Source: Prevotella sp. (GTDB taxonomy: Bacteria > Bacteroidota > Bacteroidia > Bacteroidales > Bacteroidaceae). Taken from it: a DNA stretch of 42,909 bases. Location: assembly GCA_017474515.1 (NCBI GenBank), contig JAFVHN010000029.1, positions 1 to 42,909 on the forward strand, read 5' to 3'. The number at the start of each line of letters is the position of its first letter. Within the stretch, counting starts at the first letter, position 1. The position numbers and the translations under genes were made by a program. Shown one piece after another: positions 24,091-32,664 of this stretch. The notes beneath the pieces were generated by a model. It did no database searches. It saw only the letters and a list, made by a program, of their open reading frames with translations, and was not told where the DNA came from.

Positions 24091-27000
24091 ATGAAAAAAA
24101 TTCTTTTCGTATTGACATTGGCGTTTCTTGTCACCGGCCTCCATGCCGGCCCCGTCTCCATGCGGCAGGCGCAGGAAAAAGCCAAGACGTTTGTGAGTAG
24201 TAAGAAAAGCCCCGCGCAACGCTCTTTGCGCATGGTGACGACCACGGGCACCTTGGCGAAAGCCGGGCAGGAGGGCCTTTTCTATGTGTTCAACGTTGGA
24301 AGCGATGATGGCTTCGTCATCATGTCGGGCGACGACCGCACGATGCCCGTCCTGGGGTATGCCGACAAGGGCTCGTTCGACCAGCGCCGCCTCCCCGACA
24401 ACATGAAGGCCTGGCTGCAGGGCTACGCCGGGCAGCTGGAGGCCTTGCGCAAGATGGACGATGCCCAGGCCCGCTCTTTGCTGGCCGCCGCCGCCGACCG
24501 TCCGCACACCACGCGCCACTCCATCGCCCCCATGATAACGACGAAATGGGACCAGGCACGCCCCTACTGGAACGAGTGCCCGGAGTTCGTTGACGAGGTG
24601 GACGGCGAGCAGGTGTCGGAATTTGCATACACCGGCTGCGTGGCCACCGCCATGTCGCAAATCATGTTCTTCCACAAATATCCCGAGCAGACCAGCGAAC
24701 CCACGGCGCCCTACGACTTCACCTACGGCGACGGCCTGGGCAACTACGGCACGGCGCACGTGGAAAGCCAGCCCGCGACAACCTTCGACTGGGCACACAT
24801 GCTGGAGACCTACACCGGTGCCGAGGATGAGGTCTTTACAACGGCCGTGGCCCACCTGATGTTCTACGTAGGCGTGGCCGTGAAGACGCAATACGGGAAG
24901 GGCGCTTCGGGAGCCTATACCGACGACATTCCCAAGGCCTTCGACTTCTTCGGCTACGGCGCCAAGCTGGCGTTCCGCAACGACTACACCCAGCAGGAGT
25001 GGGAACAGCTGGTCTATGAGGAGCTGGCGGCTGGCCGGCCCATGATTTACAACGGCACGGCGGGAAGCGGAGGAGGACACTCCTTCGTGTGCGACGGCTT
25101 TGAATATGGCGACTACTTCCACATCAACTGGGGATGGGGAGGCATGGGCAACGGTTTCTTCCAGCTGGCCATTCTCAACCCCCACGCCAGCGGCAGCGGC
25201 GGCTCGTCGAGCGCCGAGGGCTACAACATGAAGCAGAACATCTGCTACAACATCATCCCCGGACAGGGCAGCGGACAGGCCGGACAGGGCAGCGGAGAAG
25301 ACGTTGAGGAGGAAGAGCCCGCGCTGACCGTCACCAACATCGACGGCCCGAAAAACTCCACCTACTACCCCGCATGGGAACGCGACGGAAAGTCGTACCC
25401 CTTCAAAATCTACAAATCGAAAATCGTGAAGGTGAGCTTCTCCGACCACGACGGCACCGGCACGAAGTTCAAGGAGGCGCTGGCCCTCTATGACCCCGCC
25501 GCCGACACCTACTCCGTGCTGGCCAACTCCGAAAGCTACACCTTCTCAACGGTAACCACGTCGGCAACGGGGCAGACAGTGAAATACGGCGACGGCATAC
25601 AGAGCAACGCCAGCAACGTCATCAAGTTCGGCGCCGGACTGACCGGCAACTACCGCCTCGTGCCCATGTATAAATACCAGAAAGCCGACGGCTCCGAGAG
25701 CGACTGGAAGCCCATGAAGGGCACCGACCGCTTCTTCATTGAGCTCGACATCACCGCCTACGGTGCTTCGTCCACCTACCACCCGCAGGTGAGCCTCGCT
25801 GCGACCGACTGGCAGTTCACAGGCGGCGAGCAGGTGGGCAAGCCCGAGCAGGTGCACTGCTTCCTCCAGAACAGCGGCCCCGACAAGTTCTTCGGCGACC
25901 TCTACCTGGACTTCGGTGGACAACAGCTCGACGAAATGTCAAACTACACCACCGTCATTCAGGCCGAGGTGCTCGCCGGCGAAACCAAGGAGGTGATTTT
26001 CAACGTTCGGCCACAGAGCGCCGGACAGAAGACCGTCAGGGTGATGACCGTGGACCCCACCTACGGAGAATTTGTCAACGTGCCAGGCAGCGGACATGTC
26101 ACCATTGCCGAAAGCCAGGAGGCTCCCATGGACCTCTCGGTGGTCATCAGGGCTGAGAATGCAGTGGCGGGCGACAACGAGGGCGACTTCGACGTCATCT
26201 ACGACAGCCACGCGCACTTCAGCGCCACCATCACCAACAACGCCCAGGGCGAATACAACCGCTATGTGCTCGCTCCCCTGTTCATTGTCAACAAAGATGC
26301 CGAGGGCAACGTCACCGGCGGCACCATGGTGAACTACAAGCAGGAGAACCTGTCGCTGCAGGCCGGAGAATCGAAGACGCTCTATTTCGACTTCGACAAC
26401 CTGGCCTACGGCGCCACCTATTCGCTCAATATCTATGCCCGCAACGAGGTGCCCGACGAAGAGGATGCCAGCCACGTTACGAATATCGTGGAGAAAGGCC
26501 ACTCCGTCTATTACGACATCCGCCGCGGCATCGTCACATGGAACGCCGACGGCACACGCAGCGGCTTCAAGCCCGAAGAGGGCTTCACCGTGCCCGCCGA
26601 TGCCGCCGCCGTCAGCGTGGAGGGCCTCTCCTTAGGCTCCATCGTGGCCAACGACAACCCCAACACGCTCTACTTCGTGGGTGAGGGCGAGACGGCTCCT
26701 CAGGGACTCGACGGCAAGAACATCATCACGGGAAAGAACGCCGGCACCATCGTCCTGACCGACGGCCACGACTTCTTCACGCCCCAGAGCTTCACGGCCG
26801 AGAACATCAGCTACGAACGCACATTCACCACAGCGCGCACCCGCGGCCAGCAGACGGGATGGGGCACACTGGTGCTGCCCTTCACACCGACGGCGGTGCG
26901 CAACGCCACCGACGACACCCAGGCCGACTGGTTCCGCACTGCCGAGGAACGCGACAAGGACCTCTGGCTATGTGAGTTTGCCGATGCCGACGGCGACATC

Positions 27001-27483
27001 CTCTATTTCGACCATGTGCAGGACATCAGCGCCAACGTGCCATACCTCGTGGCCGTCAGCGACAAGGTGCTCGCCGGCCAGCCCAAGACCTTCGTGTGGA
27101 GCGCAGAGAATGCCGAGGTGAAGCCCGACGCCATCGCCTTCACCAGCACCCTCGACCTCGTCTATGGCGGCACCATGGAAACGCGCAACTTCAACAACAT
27201 CTATTGCATGGATGCCGACGGCAAGCAGTTCGACCACGCCGACGCGGCAACCGTCGATGCCTTCCACGCTTACTTCATCGCCATGGAAGGCACCGAGCAG
27301 GTGCCCACCCTCTTCATAGAAATCCCCGAAGAGGTGGACGACACCCTGCCCACGGCCATCACCGTGGCCACCGCGCCCGTCACCAACGGCCACGTTTACG
27401 ACCTCACAGGACGGCAAATGGCCAACACCAAGCTGCCACGCGGCATCTATATCAGAAACGGGAAAAAGGTCGTGGTGAAATAA
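24091..27483 (+). CDS. C10 family cysteine protease (streptopain/interpain-like) with T9SS signal
   Basis: 1130 residues from MKKILFVLTLAFLVTGLHAG, a signal peptide. Residues ~20-150 form the inhibitory C10 propeptide (AKAGQEGLFYVFNVGSDDGFVIMSGDDR). The catalytic domain has the nucleophile Cys183 in YTGCVATAMSQ and His330 in GGGHSFVCDGF, followed by the family signature HINWGWGGMGNGFF. From ~390 on come several beta-rich domains of unknown binding role. The tail YDLTGRQMAN...GIYIRNGKKVVVK is a T9SS signal. By homology with interpain A and PrtT it should be a secreted protease acting on host proteins. Its promoter region appears to be separated from it by an inserted ~360-bp element (23704-24063), which may lower or alter expression. 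Confidence 0.93.
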   Translation: MKKILFVLTLAFLVTGLHAGPVSMRQAQEKAKTFVSSKKSPAQRSLRMVTTTGTLAKAGQEGLFYVFNVGSDDGFVIMSGDDRTMPVLGYADKGSFDQRRLPDNMKAWLQGYAGQLEALRKMDDAQARSLLAAAADRPHTTRHSIAPMITTKWDQARPYWNECPEFVDEVDGEQVSEFAYTGCVATAMSQIMFFHKYPEQTSEPTAPYDFTYGDGLGNYGTAHVESQPATTFDWAHMLETYTGAEDEVFTTAVAHLMFYVGVAVKTQYGKGASGAYTDDIPKAFDFFGYGAKLAFRNDYTQQEWEQLVYEELAAGRPMIYNGTAGSGGGHSFVCDGFEYGDYFHINWGWGGMGNGFFQLAILNPHASGSGGSSSAEGYNMKQNICYNIIPGQGSGQAGQGSGEDVEEEEPALTVTNIDGPKNSTYYPAWERDGKSYPFKIYKSKIVKVSFSDHDGTGTKFKEALALYDPAADTYSVLANSESYTFSTVTTSATGQTVKYGDGIQSNASNVIKFGAGLTGNYRLVPMYKYQKADGSESDWKPMKGTDRFFIELDITAYGASSTYHPQVSLAATDWQFTGGEQVGKPEQVHCFLQNSGPDKFFGDLYLDFGGQQLDEMSNYTTVIQAEVLAGETKEVIFNVRPQSAGQKTVRVMTVDPTYGEFVNVPGSGHVTIAESQEAPMDLSVVIRAENAVAGDNEGDFDVIYDSHAHFSATITNNAQGEYNRYVLAPLFIVNKDAEGNVTGGTMVNYKQENLSLQAGESKTLYFDFDNLAYGATYSLNIYARNEVPDEEDASHVTNIVEKGHSVYYDIRRGIVTWNADGTRSGFKPEEGFTVPADAAAVSVEGLSLGSIVANDNPNTLYFVGEGETAPQGLDGKNIITGKNAGTIVLTDGHDFFTPQSFTAENISYERTFTTARTRGQQTGWGTLVLPFTPTAVRNATDDTQADWFRTAEERDKDLWLCEFADADGDILYFDHVQDISANVPYLVAVSDKVLAGQPKTFVWSAENAEVKPDAIAFTSTLDLVYGGTMETRNFNNIYCMDADGKQFDHADAATVDAFHAYFIAMEGTEQVPTLFIEIPEEVDDTLPTAITVATAPVTNGHVYDLTGRQMANTKLPRGIYIRNGKKVVVK

Positions 27484-27637
27484 AAGAAACAAGCCCACTT
27501 CCCGATTAACACGAGTTCAGACAATACTCCCACCCCCTTTACAACGGACGAAAAAGGTGCAGAACTATTGTCTGAACTCCTGAAACTCCAGAACTCCCGA
27601 ACTCCTAAAAAGATGGATAGCGGACAAGGTAAAAATC

Positions 27638-27842
27638 AACAAAAAATCTTGACAAAACCGGCCGTTTTCCACAGGTTTTGTAAACCGCTGAATTTCAGCG
27701 GTTTGTAAATAGGGCAAGGTTTGACCGCAAATCTCGGGGAGAAATTTGCCAATTTGAGGGAAGAGATTTGCCAATTCTCTCCCCGAAATTTGCCGTCAAA
27801 CTCTTAGTGGAACTCCATATTTGTTGAAAAATCTTGACAAAA
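27638..27842 (+). repeat. 205-bp palindromic element, copy D
   Basis: Begins AAAAAATCTTGACAAAA near 27641 and ends TTGAAAAATCTTGACAAAA. In the centre GTTTGACCGCAAATCTCGGG pairs with CCCGAAATTTGCCGTCAAAC and AATTTGCCAATTTG recurs as a short repeat inside the stem. A further small hairpin AAACCGCTGAATTTCAGCGG (27684-27703) lies between the outer word and the palindrome. The rest of the gap (27484-28054) holds ACTCCTGAACTCC-type repeats and no gene. Confidence 0.82.
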
Positions 27843-28016
27843 GGGATTGCGCATTTGCCAGCTCCTTTTATCGTTTGTTTTGTTTCCCCCGTCCGTCACA
27901 ATCCTTTTGTGAGGATAAGAACCTTGAATGGGAAGACCAGAAGGCAAGGATGGCGTAAGGGGAAATCTTTTTATGTTATAGTATGTTAATTCGCGCACGG
28001 ATTGTGCTTTTTTTCC

Positions 28017-28024
28017 TATATTTG
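28017..28024 (+). promoter_or_regulatory. -7 box TATATTTG before the BspA-like gene
   Basis: Exact match to TAnnTTTG, 30 bp before the ATG at 28055. A TTTG at the right -33 position is missing. Confidence 0.55.
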
Positions 28025-28054
28025 CAAAACAAAGTGTAACATAATTTTTTTCCT

Positions 28055-30595
28055 ATGAAGAATCTGATATTTATATGCCTGGCGCTGCTGCTCCCCCTGA
28101 CGGCGGCGGCAGAGAGAAAGACCTTCTACGACGAAGAATCGCGCCTGTATTTCGCCTATGAAACGGGCACCAGCAGCTGCGAGGTGATAGCCCGCCCGGG
28201 CGGCTACACCTATCCCTATGGCAACTACACCGTGCCGTGGGTCATCGTGGTGGGGCAGTCGGCGTATTTCGTGACGGCCATCGGCGAAGGGGCTTTCAAG
28301 AACAACGGTCCCGACATGATGGCAAGTTTAACCATTGATCTGAGCCAATGCTATCAACTGACGGAAATAAAGAAATCCGCCTTCTGCTACTCGGGTTTGC
28401 GCTCCCTGGTGTGGCCCACGGATAACAACGTGACGGCCATCGGCGACAGCGCCTTCTATTATTGCGACAAGCTGGCGGAGATGGAGCTGCCGCCGAAGCT
28501 CCAGAGAATAGCGCCTCATTGTTTCAACCAATGCACGTCGATCACGCAGATAACCATCCCCGACGCGGTGAAAACCATCGGCCACCACGCCTTCTACGGA
28601 TGCAAGGGTATTAAGACCATTAACTTCGGCTCGCAAGTCTATGAGATAGGGGAAAGCGCATTCATGAACTGCGGGGCCATCAAGAATTACAACCTGCCCA
28701 ACTCGCTGATCACCATCGGCAGTTACGCCTTTTACGGCCCCTTATCCCTCGACGCGTCTTATCATGCCAACCTCACAATGGGCTCCAATCTGCGCACCAT
28801 CGGCGCACATGCCTTCCAAAAATGCCACTTCGAGACCGTCACCATCCCCGACGGGGTGGAAACGATTGGCGACTATGCCTTCTGTGCCAACAAAGTAGGC
28901 GCCTACGGGGCGATAACCAAGGTAATTCTCGGCAAGGCGGTCACCTACATCGGCCACAATGCCTTCGCCGAAAACAACACGCTGGCAAACGTCACCGTGG
29001 CCAACAGGGAATTGCTGACGGGCGTGGAGAACGACAGCTTCGTATTAAATCCCTCCGGCAGGACGCTCCACGTGCCCGCCGACTTCCTTCAGCTGTACAA
29101 CAACAGTACGTTGTGGAAAAGGTTCTTCATCAACATCGTGGGCGACGGGCCCGACGTCACCTACCCGCTATGGGTGGGCGAAACGCGCATCACCACGGCC
29201 AACCGCAATCAGATTCCTGTAAGCAGCGGCTCGGCATCGTTCGACCCCGTCACCAACGTGCTGAAACTCAACAGCGCCACCATCAACACCAACTATCAGG
29301 GCGACTACTGCATTGGCAACGGAAATCCCGACCGCTATATCAAGGGCATCGACGGGCTCACCATCACCGTGAACGGCCAGTGCCGGCTGACGGCGGTCGA
29401 TAATGCGCTGGTGGTAGGCTCAAACACCATCATCAACGGCACGGGAACCCTGAACATCAACAGCACGGAGAACGCCATCTACGTGGGGGCCAACAGCGAG
29501 CTGACCTGCAACGTGGGCGTGATTTGGGCCACCGCCACCAAAGAGGTCGTATGCGGAGAGGCGGCGTCGTCGCGGCTCGTGATAAACGGCGGCACCATGA
29601 AACTCATTCCCAAGAGCAGCAACTTCTGCACCATTTCCGGGCTGGGAGGCTTCACCCTCACCGACTGCAAATACCACGACCCGGGAGGGGAATGGAAATA
29701 TGCCGACGCCGCTTCGTTTGCCTACAACACCTCCACGCGACGGATGATGTTCGGCAACGAAATCTACAAGAAGACGGTGCTCATACGTCCCGCCACCGAT
29801 CCCGTGTACTATCGCCTCACCGTGGGACAGGTCACCGTGACCAGCAAAAACAAGGACAACATTCCCGGAGGCTCATACGGCAAGGCATCCTACGACCCCG
29901 TCACTCATACGCTCACCCTCAACAACTTTGAAATGGGGTCCAACTACCAAGGGGAATTCGGCATCGGCAACGGCTTCAGCGACATGGGGCTGGAGGGCAT
30001 TCCAGACCTTAGAATCGTGGTGAACGGCAACTGCGCATTCTATACCGCCGACGCCGCCATTCACATCAACGGAGGCACCACAGTCATCTCGGGCGGAAAC
30101 CTTGACCTGGAGAGTACGGTGATGGACGCCATCAGCCTCGGCAGCAACACCACCCTGCAGGTGAACTCCACCAACATCTGGGCAACGTCGCGCATGGGGA
30201 ACGTCATCTGCGGGCACGGCGACAACACAAGCGTTGTGCGCCTCAACGCAGCCAGGCTCACCGCCGTGGCTCCCGACAACGAGCAATACAACACCATCAA
30301 CCACCTAAGCGACTTCGAGCTCAACGGATGCTATTTCAACTCCATGGGCACCTACGACGCACACGGCTTCGCCTTCGATGCCAACAAGCACTGCGTGACC
30401 TACAACGGCGTTCCCTACAGAGATCGCGTGGTCATCTCCACCACACCGCCGCCGCCGCCCATCCCCACGGCCATCAACACCCCGGAAGCCGATGAAACGA
30501 ACACCGACATCTACACCCTCGACGGCCGACGCCTGAACGCGCAGCCCCTCCGCCACGGCATCTATATCAAAAACGGAAAGAAAATTGTAAAATGA
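28055..30595 (+). CDS. BspA-like LRR surface protein with duplicated C-terminal domain and T9SS signal
   Basis: 846 residues. Signal peptide MKNLIFICLALLLPLTAAA. Residues ~20-350 carry BspA-type LRR_5 repeats (IGDSAFYYCDKLAEMELPPKL; TIPDAVKTIGHHAFYGC). Two similar domains follow: one begins YPLWVGETRITTANRNQIP and contains YQGDYCIGNGNPD, the other begins YRLTVGQVTVTSKNKDNIP and contains YQGEFGIGNGFSD. Each has a beta-helix-like run of short Asn/Gly-rich repeats, so the pair arose by internal duplication. The tail YTLDGRRLNAQ...GIYIKNGKKIVK is a T9SS signal. Family members bind host proteins or other bacteria; the ligand is unknown. A strong terminator follows at 30648-30685. Confidence 0.9.
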   Translation: MKNLIFICLALLLPLTAAAERKTFYDEESRLYFAYETGTSSCEVIARPGGYTYPYGNYTVPWVIVVGQSAYFVTAIGEGAFKNNGPDMMASLTIDLSQCYQLTEIKKSAFCYSGLRSLVWPTDNNVTAIGDSAFYYCDKLAEMELPPKLQRIAPHCFNQCTSITQITIPDAVKTIGHHAFYGCKGIKTINFGSQVYEIGESAFMNCGAIKNYNLPNSLITIGSYAFYGPLSLDASYHANLTMGSNLRTIGAHAFQKCHFETVTIPDGVETIGDYAFCANKVGAYGAITKVILGKAVTYIGHNAFAENNTLANVTVANRELLTGVENDSFVLNPSGRTLHVPADFLQLYNNSTLWKRFFINIVGDGPDVTYPLWVGETRITTANRNQIPVSSGSASFDPVTNVLKLNSATINTNYQGDYCIGNGNPDRYIKGIDGLTITVNGQCRLTAVDNALVVGSNTIINGTGTLNINSTENAIYVGANSELTCNVGVIWATATKEVVCGEAASSRLVINGGTMKLIPKSSNFCTISGLGGFTLTDCKYHDPGGEWKYADAASFAYNTSTRRMMFGNEIYKKTVLIRPATDPVYYRLTVGQVTVTSKNKDNIPGGSYGKASYDPVTHTLTLNNFEMGSNYQGEFGIGNGFSDMGLEGIPDLRIVVNGNCAFYTADAAIHINGGTTVISGGNLDLESTVMDAISLGSNTTLQVNSTNIWATSRMGNVICGHGDNTSVVRLNAARLTAVAPDNEQYNTINHLSDFELNGCYFNSMGTYDAHGFAFDANKHCVTYNGVPYRDRVVISTTPPPPPIPTAINTPEADETNTDIYTLDGRRLNAQPLRHGIYIKNGKKIVK

Positions 30596-30647
30596 CGGCC
30601 CTTCCCGTTATCCCCCTTCGCACATCAAGCACTTGCGAATAATCACG

Positions 30648-30685
30648 AAAAAGGAGCAGCACCTCACCCAGGTGCCGCTCCTTTT
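30648..30685. terminator. Rho-independent terminator after the BspA-like gene
   Basis: AAAAAGGAGCAGCACCT pairs with AGGTGCCGCTCCTTTT (one mismatch) over a 5-nt loop and ends in a T run. It lies 53 bp after the stop at 30595. Confidence 0.88.
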
Positions 30686-30710
30686 CTATTTATGTAGCTT
30701 TTTTTTCGAA

Positions 30711-30850
30711 GCCGACACCATAGCAGCCGACACCATAGGAGCCGACGCTTCCAAGCGTCGGAGTAACTATTTGTAATATAATAAATAGCGCTTCAATGTT
30801 TTATATACCCCGACGCTTGGAAGCGTCGGCTCCTAAAGCGTCGGCTCCTT
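30711..30850. repeat. Inverted-repeat element with 25-bp perfect arms
   Basis: The arms 30737-30761 and 30810-30834 are perfect inverted repeats built on CCGACGCTTGGAAGCGTCGG, itself a palindrome. A 48-bp AT-rich spacer separates them. Partial units flank the pair: AGCCGACACCATAG occurs about twice on the left and AGCGTCGGCTCCT again on the right. It could be a REP/BIME-like element. The rest of the gap to 31067 shows no gene. Confidence 0.8.
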
Positions 30851-31067
30851 TGGTTCAGGCGAATTTTGAGTTCAGGCAAATTTGCAATTCGCCTGCCGTG
30901 AATATCAGGATTAGTTATCCGAAATCCTTTTTATACATATTATATTTATCGGTTCTGGCAGAACGGCGGTTTGAAACATTTTTGACAAATCAAGTGTTTA
31001 AAAATATAATACACACTGAATATCAAACACTTACGTTAAACACTGTTTTTGATTTTTATTCCACCCC

Positions 31068-31099
31068 TTTGGAAGTATGCCCCCGACGTTATAATTTTG
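31068..31099 (+). promoter_or_regulatory. Intact promoter in front of a composite pseudogene
   Basis: TTTG at 31068-31071, a 20-nt spacer and TAATTTTG at 31092-31099 match the consensus fully. The next bases lead directly into the interior of a coding sequence without a proper start region, so the 5' part of the gene appears to be lost. Confidence 0.75.
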
Positions 31100-32327
31100 C
31101 ACGCTGGTGCCGGGAACAAACAGCAACATTGCCTGCGGCGACAACTTCGACTGCCGGCGCATCGTGCTGACGCTAAGCGGCACGGAGGCTACACTGCTGC
31201 TGGAGAGCAGGAAGGGCGACACCCCCGACGGGCCGTCGGTGGTGCAGTCGGTGACGCTGATGCCCGCCGAGGTGACCTTGGTGCCGCAACTGCCGGAAAA
31301 GGTGAAAGTGCTGTCGCTGAACAACAGCCTGATACACTACAACGACCAAGACGTGATGTTCAACGACATTGCACAAGGCATGGGCAAGGATGCCCAATGG
31401 ACGAAGCACACCCTGCTGGGGCAAGCCGCTGAGCACGCACTGGAACGAGGGCGACGCACTGGCTGACGAAGATTTCGACGGGATGGGCGCTGCAGCCGAG
31501 GCCACACTGCCCGGGGCCTGGCGCATAGACCGCCAGACCTCCGCACCCCGCACGGTAGGCACATACGCAGCCGCAGAGACCGAAACGATGTATGCCGGTG
31601 GCAACAACCTGCCGTCGAATGCGAAAAACGGCACTTGGAACTTCAGGGCCGACGGCAGCGACAACCGTGCCGTGGGCGGCATCAGCACCGGCGTGGCCAA
31701 CGGAACGCGCTGTGTGAATGTATATGCGCACTTTATGAACTCCGGCCGTAAGGACCTTGAAAACCTGAGCATCGGCTACGATGTGGAGAAATATCGCAAG
31801 GGAAACAACAGCGAAGGGTTTACCGTTCAGATGTGGCCCGCACGCTCTACGGCATGCCGCTCATCTACAACGGACAGGAAACGGGCGGCAACCAGGCGCT
31901 CGACTATTTCGCCGACACCAAAATCAACTGGACGGCCAACGACGACAAGATGCTGGGCACCCTGCGCACCCTCACCGCGCTGAAGCATGCCGTGCCCGCA
32001 CTGGGCGACAACAGCGCCATGGGATGGGTGACGCTCAGCCCCGCCAACGCCAACGTGCAGGCCTAGGCACCACAGTACCTCATCATATCGAAAAACGGGG
32101 GCAACAGCAAAATCTACGACGGCATCCCCTTCGTCAACCACGGCTACTACGTAGAGGGCAACAGCAGCCCCACACATGTCGTGACAGCCACCACCGCCGT
32201 CACCGCCCTACGGCAACCCACACACACCGCCGCACACCTCTACGACCTCTACGGGCGACAGGTAACACCCTCCCAACACAACAAAGGAATATATATACGA
32301 AACGGAAAGAAAATCGTCATAAGGTAA
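31100..32327 (+). pseudogene. Composite pseudogene: DUF4886-like, surface domain, GH13 end, T9SS signal
   Basis: Several coding pieces follow one another. (1) From ~31107: NIACGDNFDCRRIVLTLSG then KVLSLNNSLIHYNDQDVMF and WTKHTLLG, like DUF4886 proteins of the SGNH type. (2) An extra G in the GGGG run 31418-31421 shifts the frame; correcting it gives HTLLGKPLSTHWNEGDALADED. (3) That frame runs on into a beta-rich domain (NRAVGGISTGVANGTRCVNV...). (4) Near 31835 the frame changes to the end of a GH13 alpha-amylase (LYGMPLIYNGQETGG...LKHAVPALGD). (5) A TAG at 32064-32066 breaks this frame, which then continues to an intact T9SS tail (YDLYGRQVTPS...GIYIRNGKKIVIR). At least two different genes were joined by deletions, and the start is missing. 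Confidence 0.75.
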
Positions 32328-32365
32328 CGCACAACAAAAAACGGAAACGCAAAACGCCCTTTTCG

Positions 32366-32403
32366 TACACTGCCAAATGTACCATTCGTGCATTGGCAGT
32401 GTA
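32366..32403. terminator. Hairpin after the composite pseudogene
   Basis: TACACTGCCAA and TTGGCAGTGTA form a perfect 11-bp stem over a 16-nt loop, followed by CCATTTTC. It lies 38 bp beyond the stop at 32327 and is probably the terminator of the ancestral gene. Confidence 0.6.
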
Positions 32404-32440
32404 CCATTTTCATAAAACAGCATCGTCAACGAAGAAATGT

Positions 32441-32664
32441 TGCGCTGCGCTAAATGATAAATGACAAAGTCATTTTAGTTATGAGTTATAAAAATGATAT
32501 TTTTAGTTATGAGTTCTTAATTATGAATTAGGAGGAGAGCCCCCGGCCTCGATGGCCCCCCTCACTCCCCCCTTGGAGGGAAGATGTAGGCTGTTTTTCT
32601 CTCCCCTCCTACGGGAGGGGCGGGGGTGGGCCCTTCCCCCCAAGGGGGGACATGAGGGGGGCCT
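32441..32664 (-). repeat. Mosaic intergenic cassette, copy before GH43 3' end
   Basis: The order of repeat words is GCGCTGCGCTAAATGATAAA, TGACAAAGTCATTTTAGTTA, a TTATGAGTTCTTAATTATGA word, GGAGGAGAGCCCCC, paired C/G tracts around CCCCTCCTACGGGAGGGG, and finally TTCACTCTTCACTTTAAAG. The last word lies inside the end of the GH43 frame. The same words in the same order occur in the other gaps of this locus (34288, 36293, 38880, 40370). Confidence 0.7.

Noticed and set aside
23998-25449. 483-codon antisense frame over the C10 protease gene
   Set aside because: The plus strand has the full C10 protease motifs here. The antisense product has no recognisable feature.
30737-30834. Phase-variable invertible promoter
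   Set aside because: The 48-bp spacer lacks a clear TTTG/TAnnTTTG pair and no recombinase is encoded nearby. It is kept only as a low-interest possibility.
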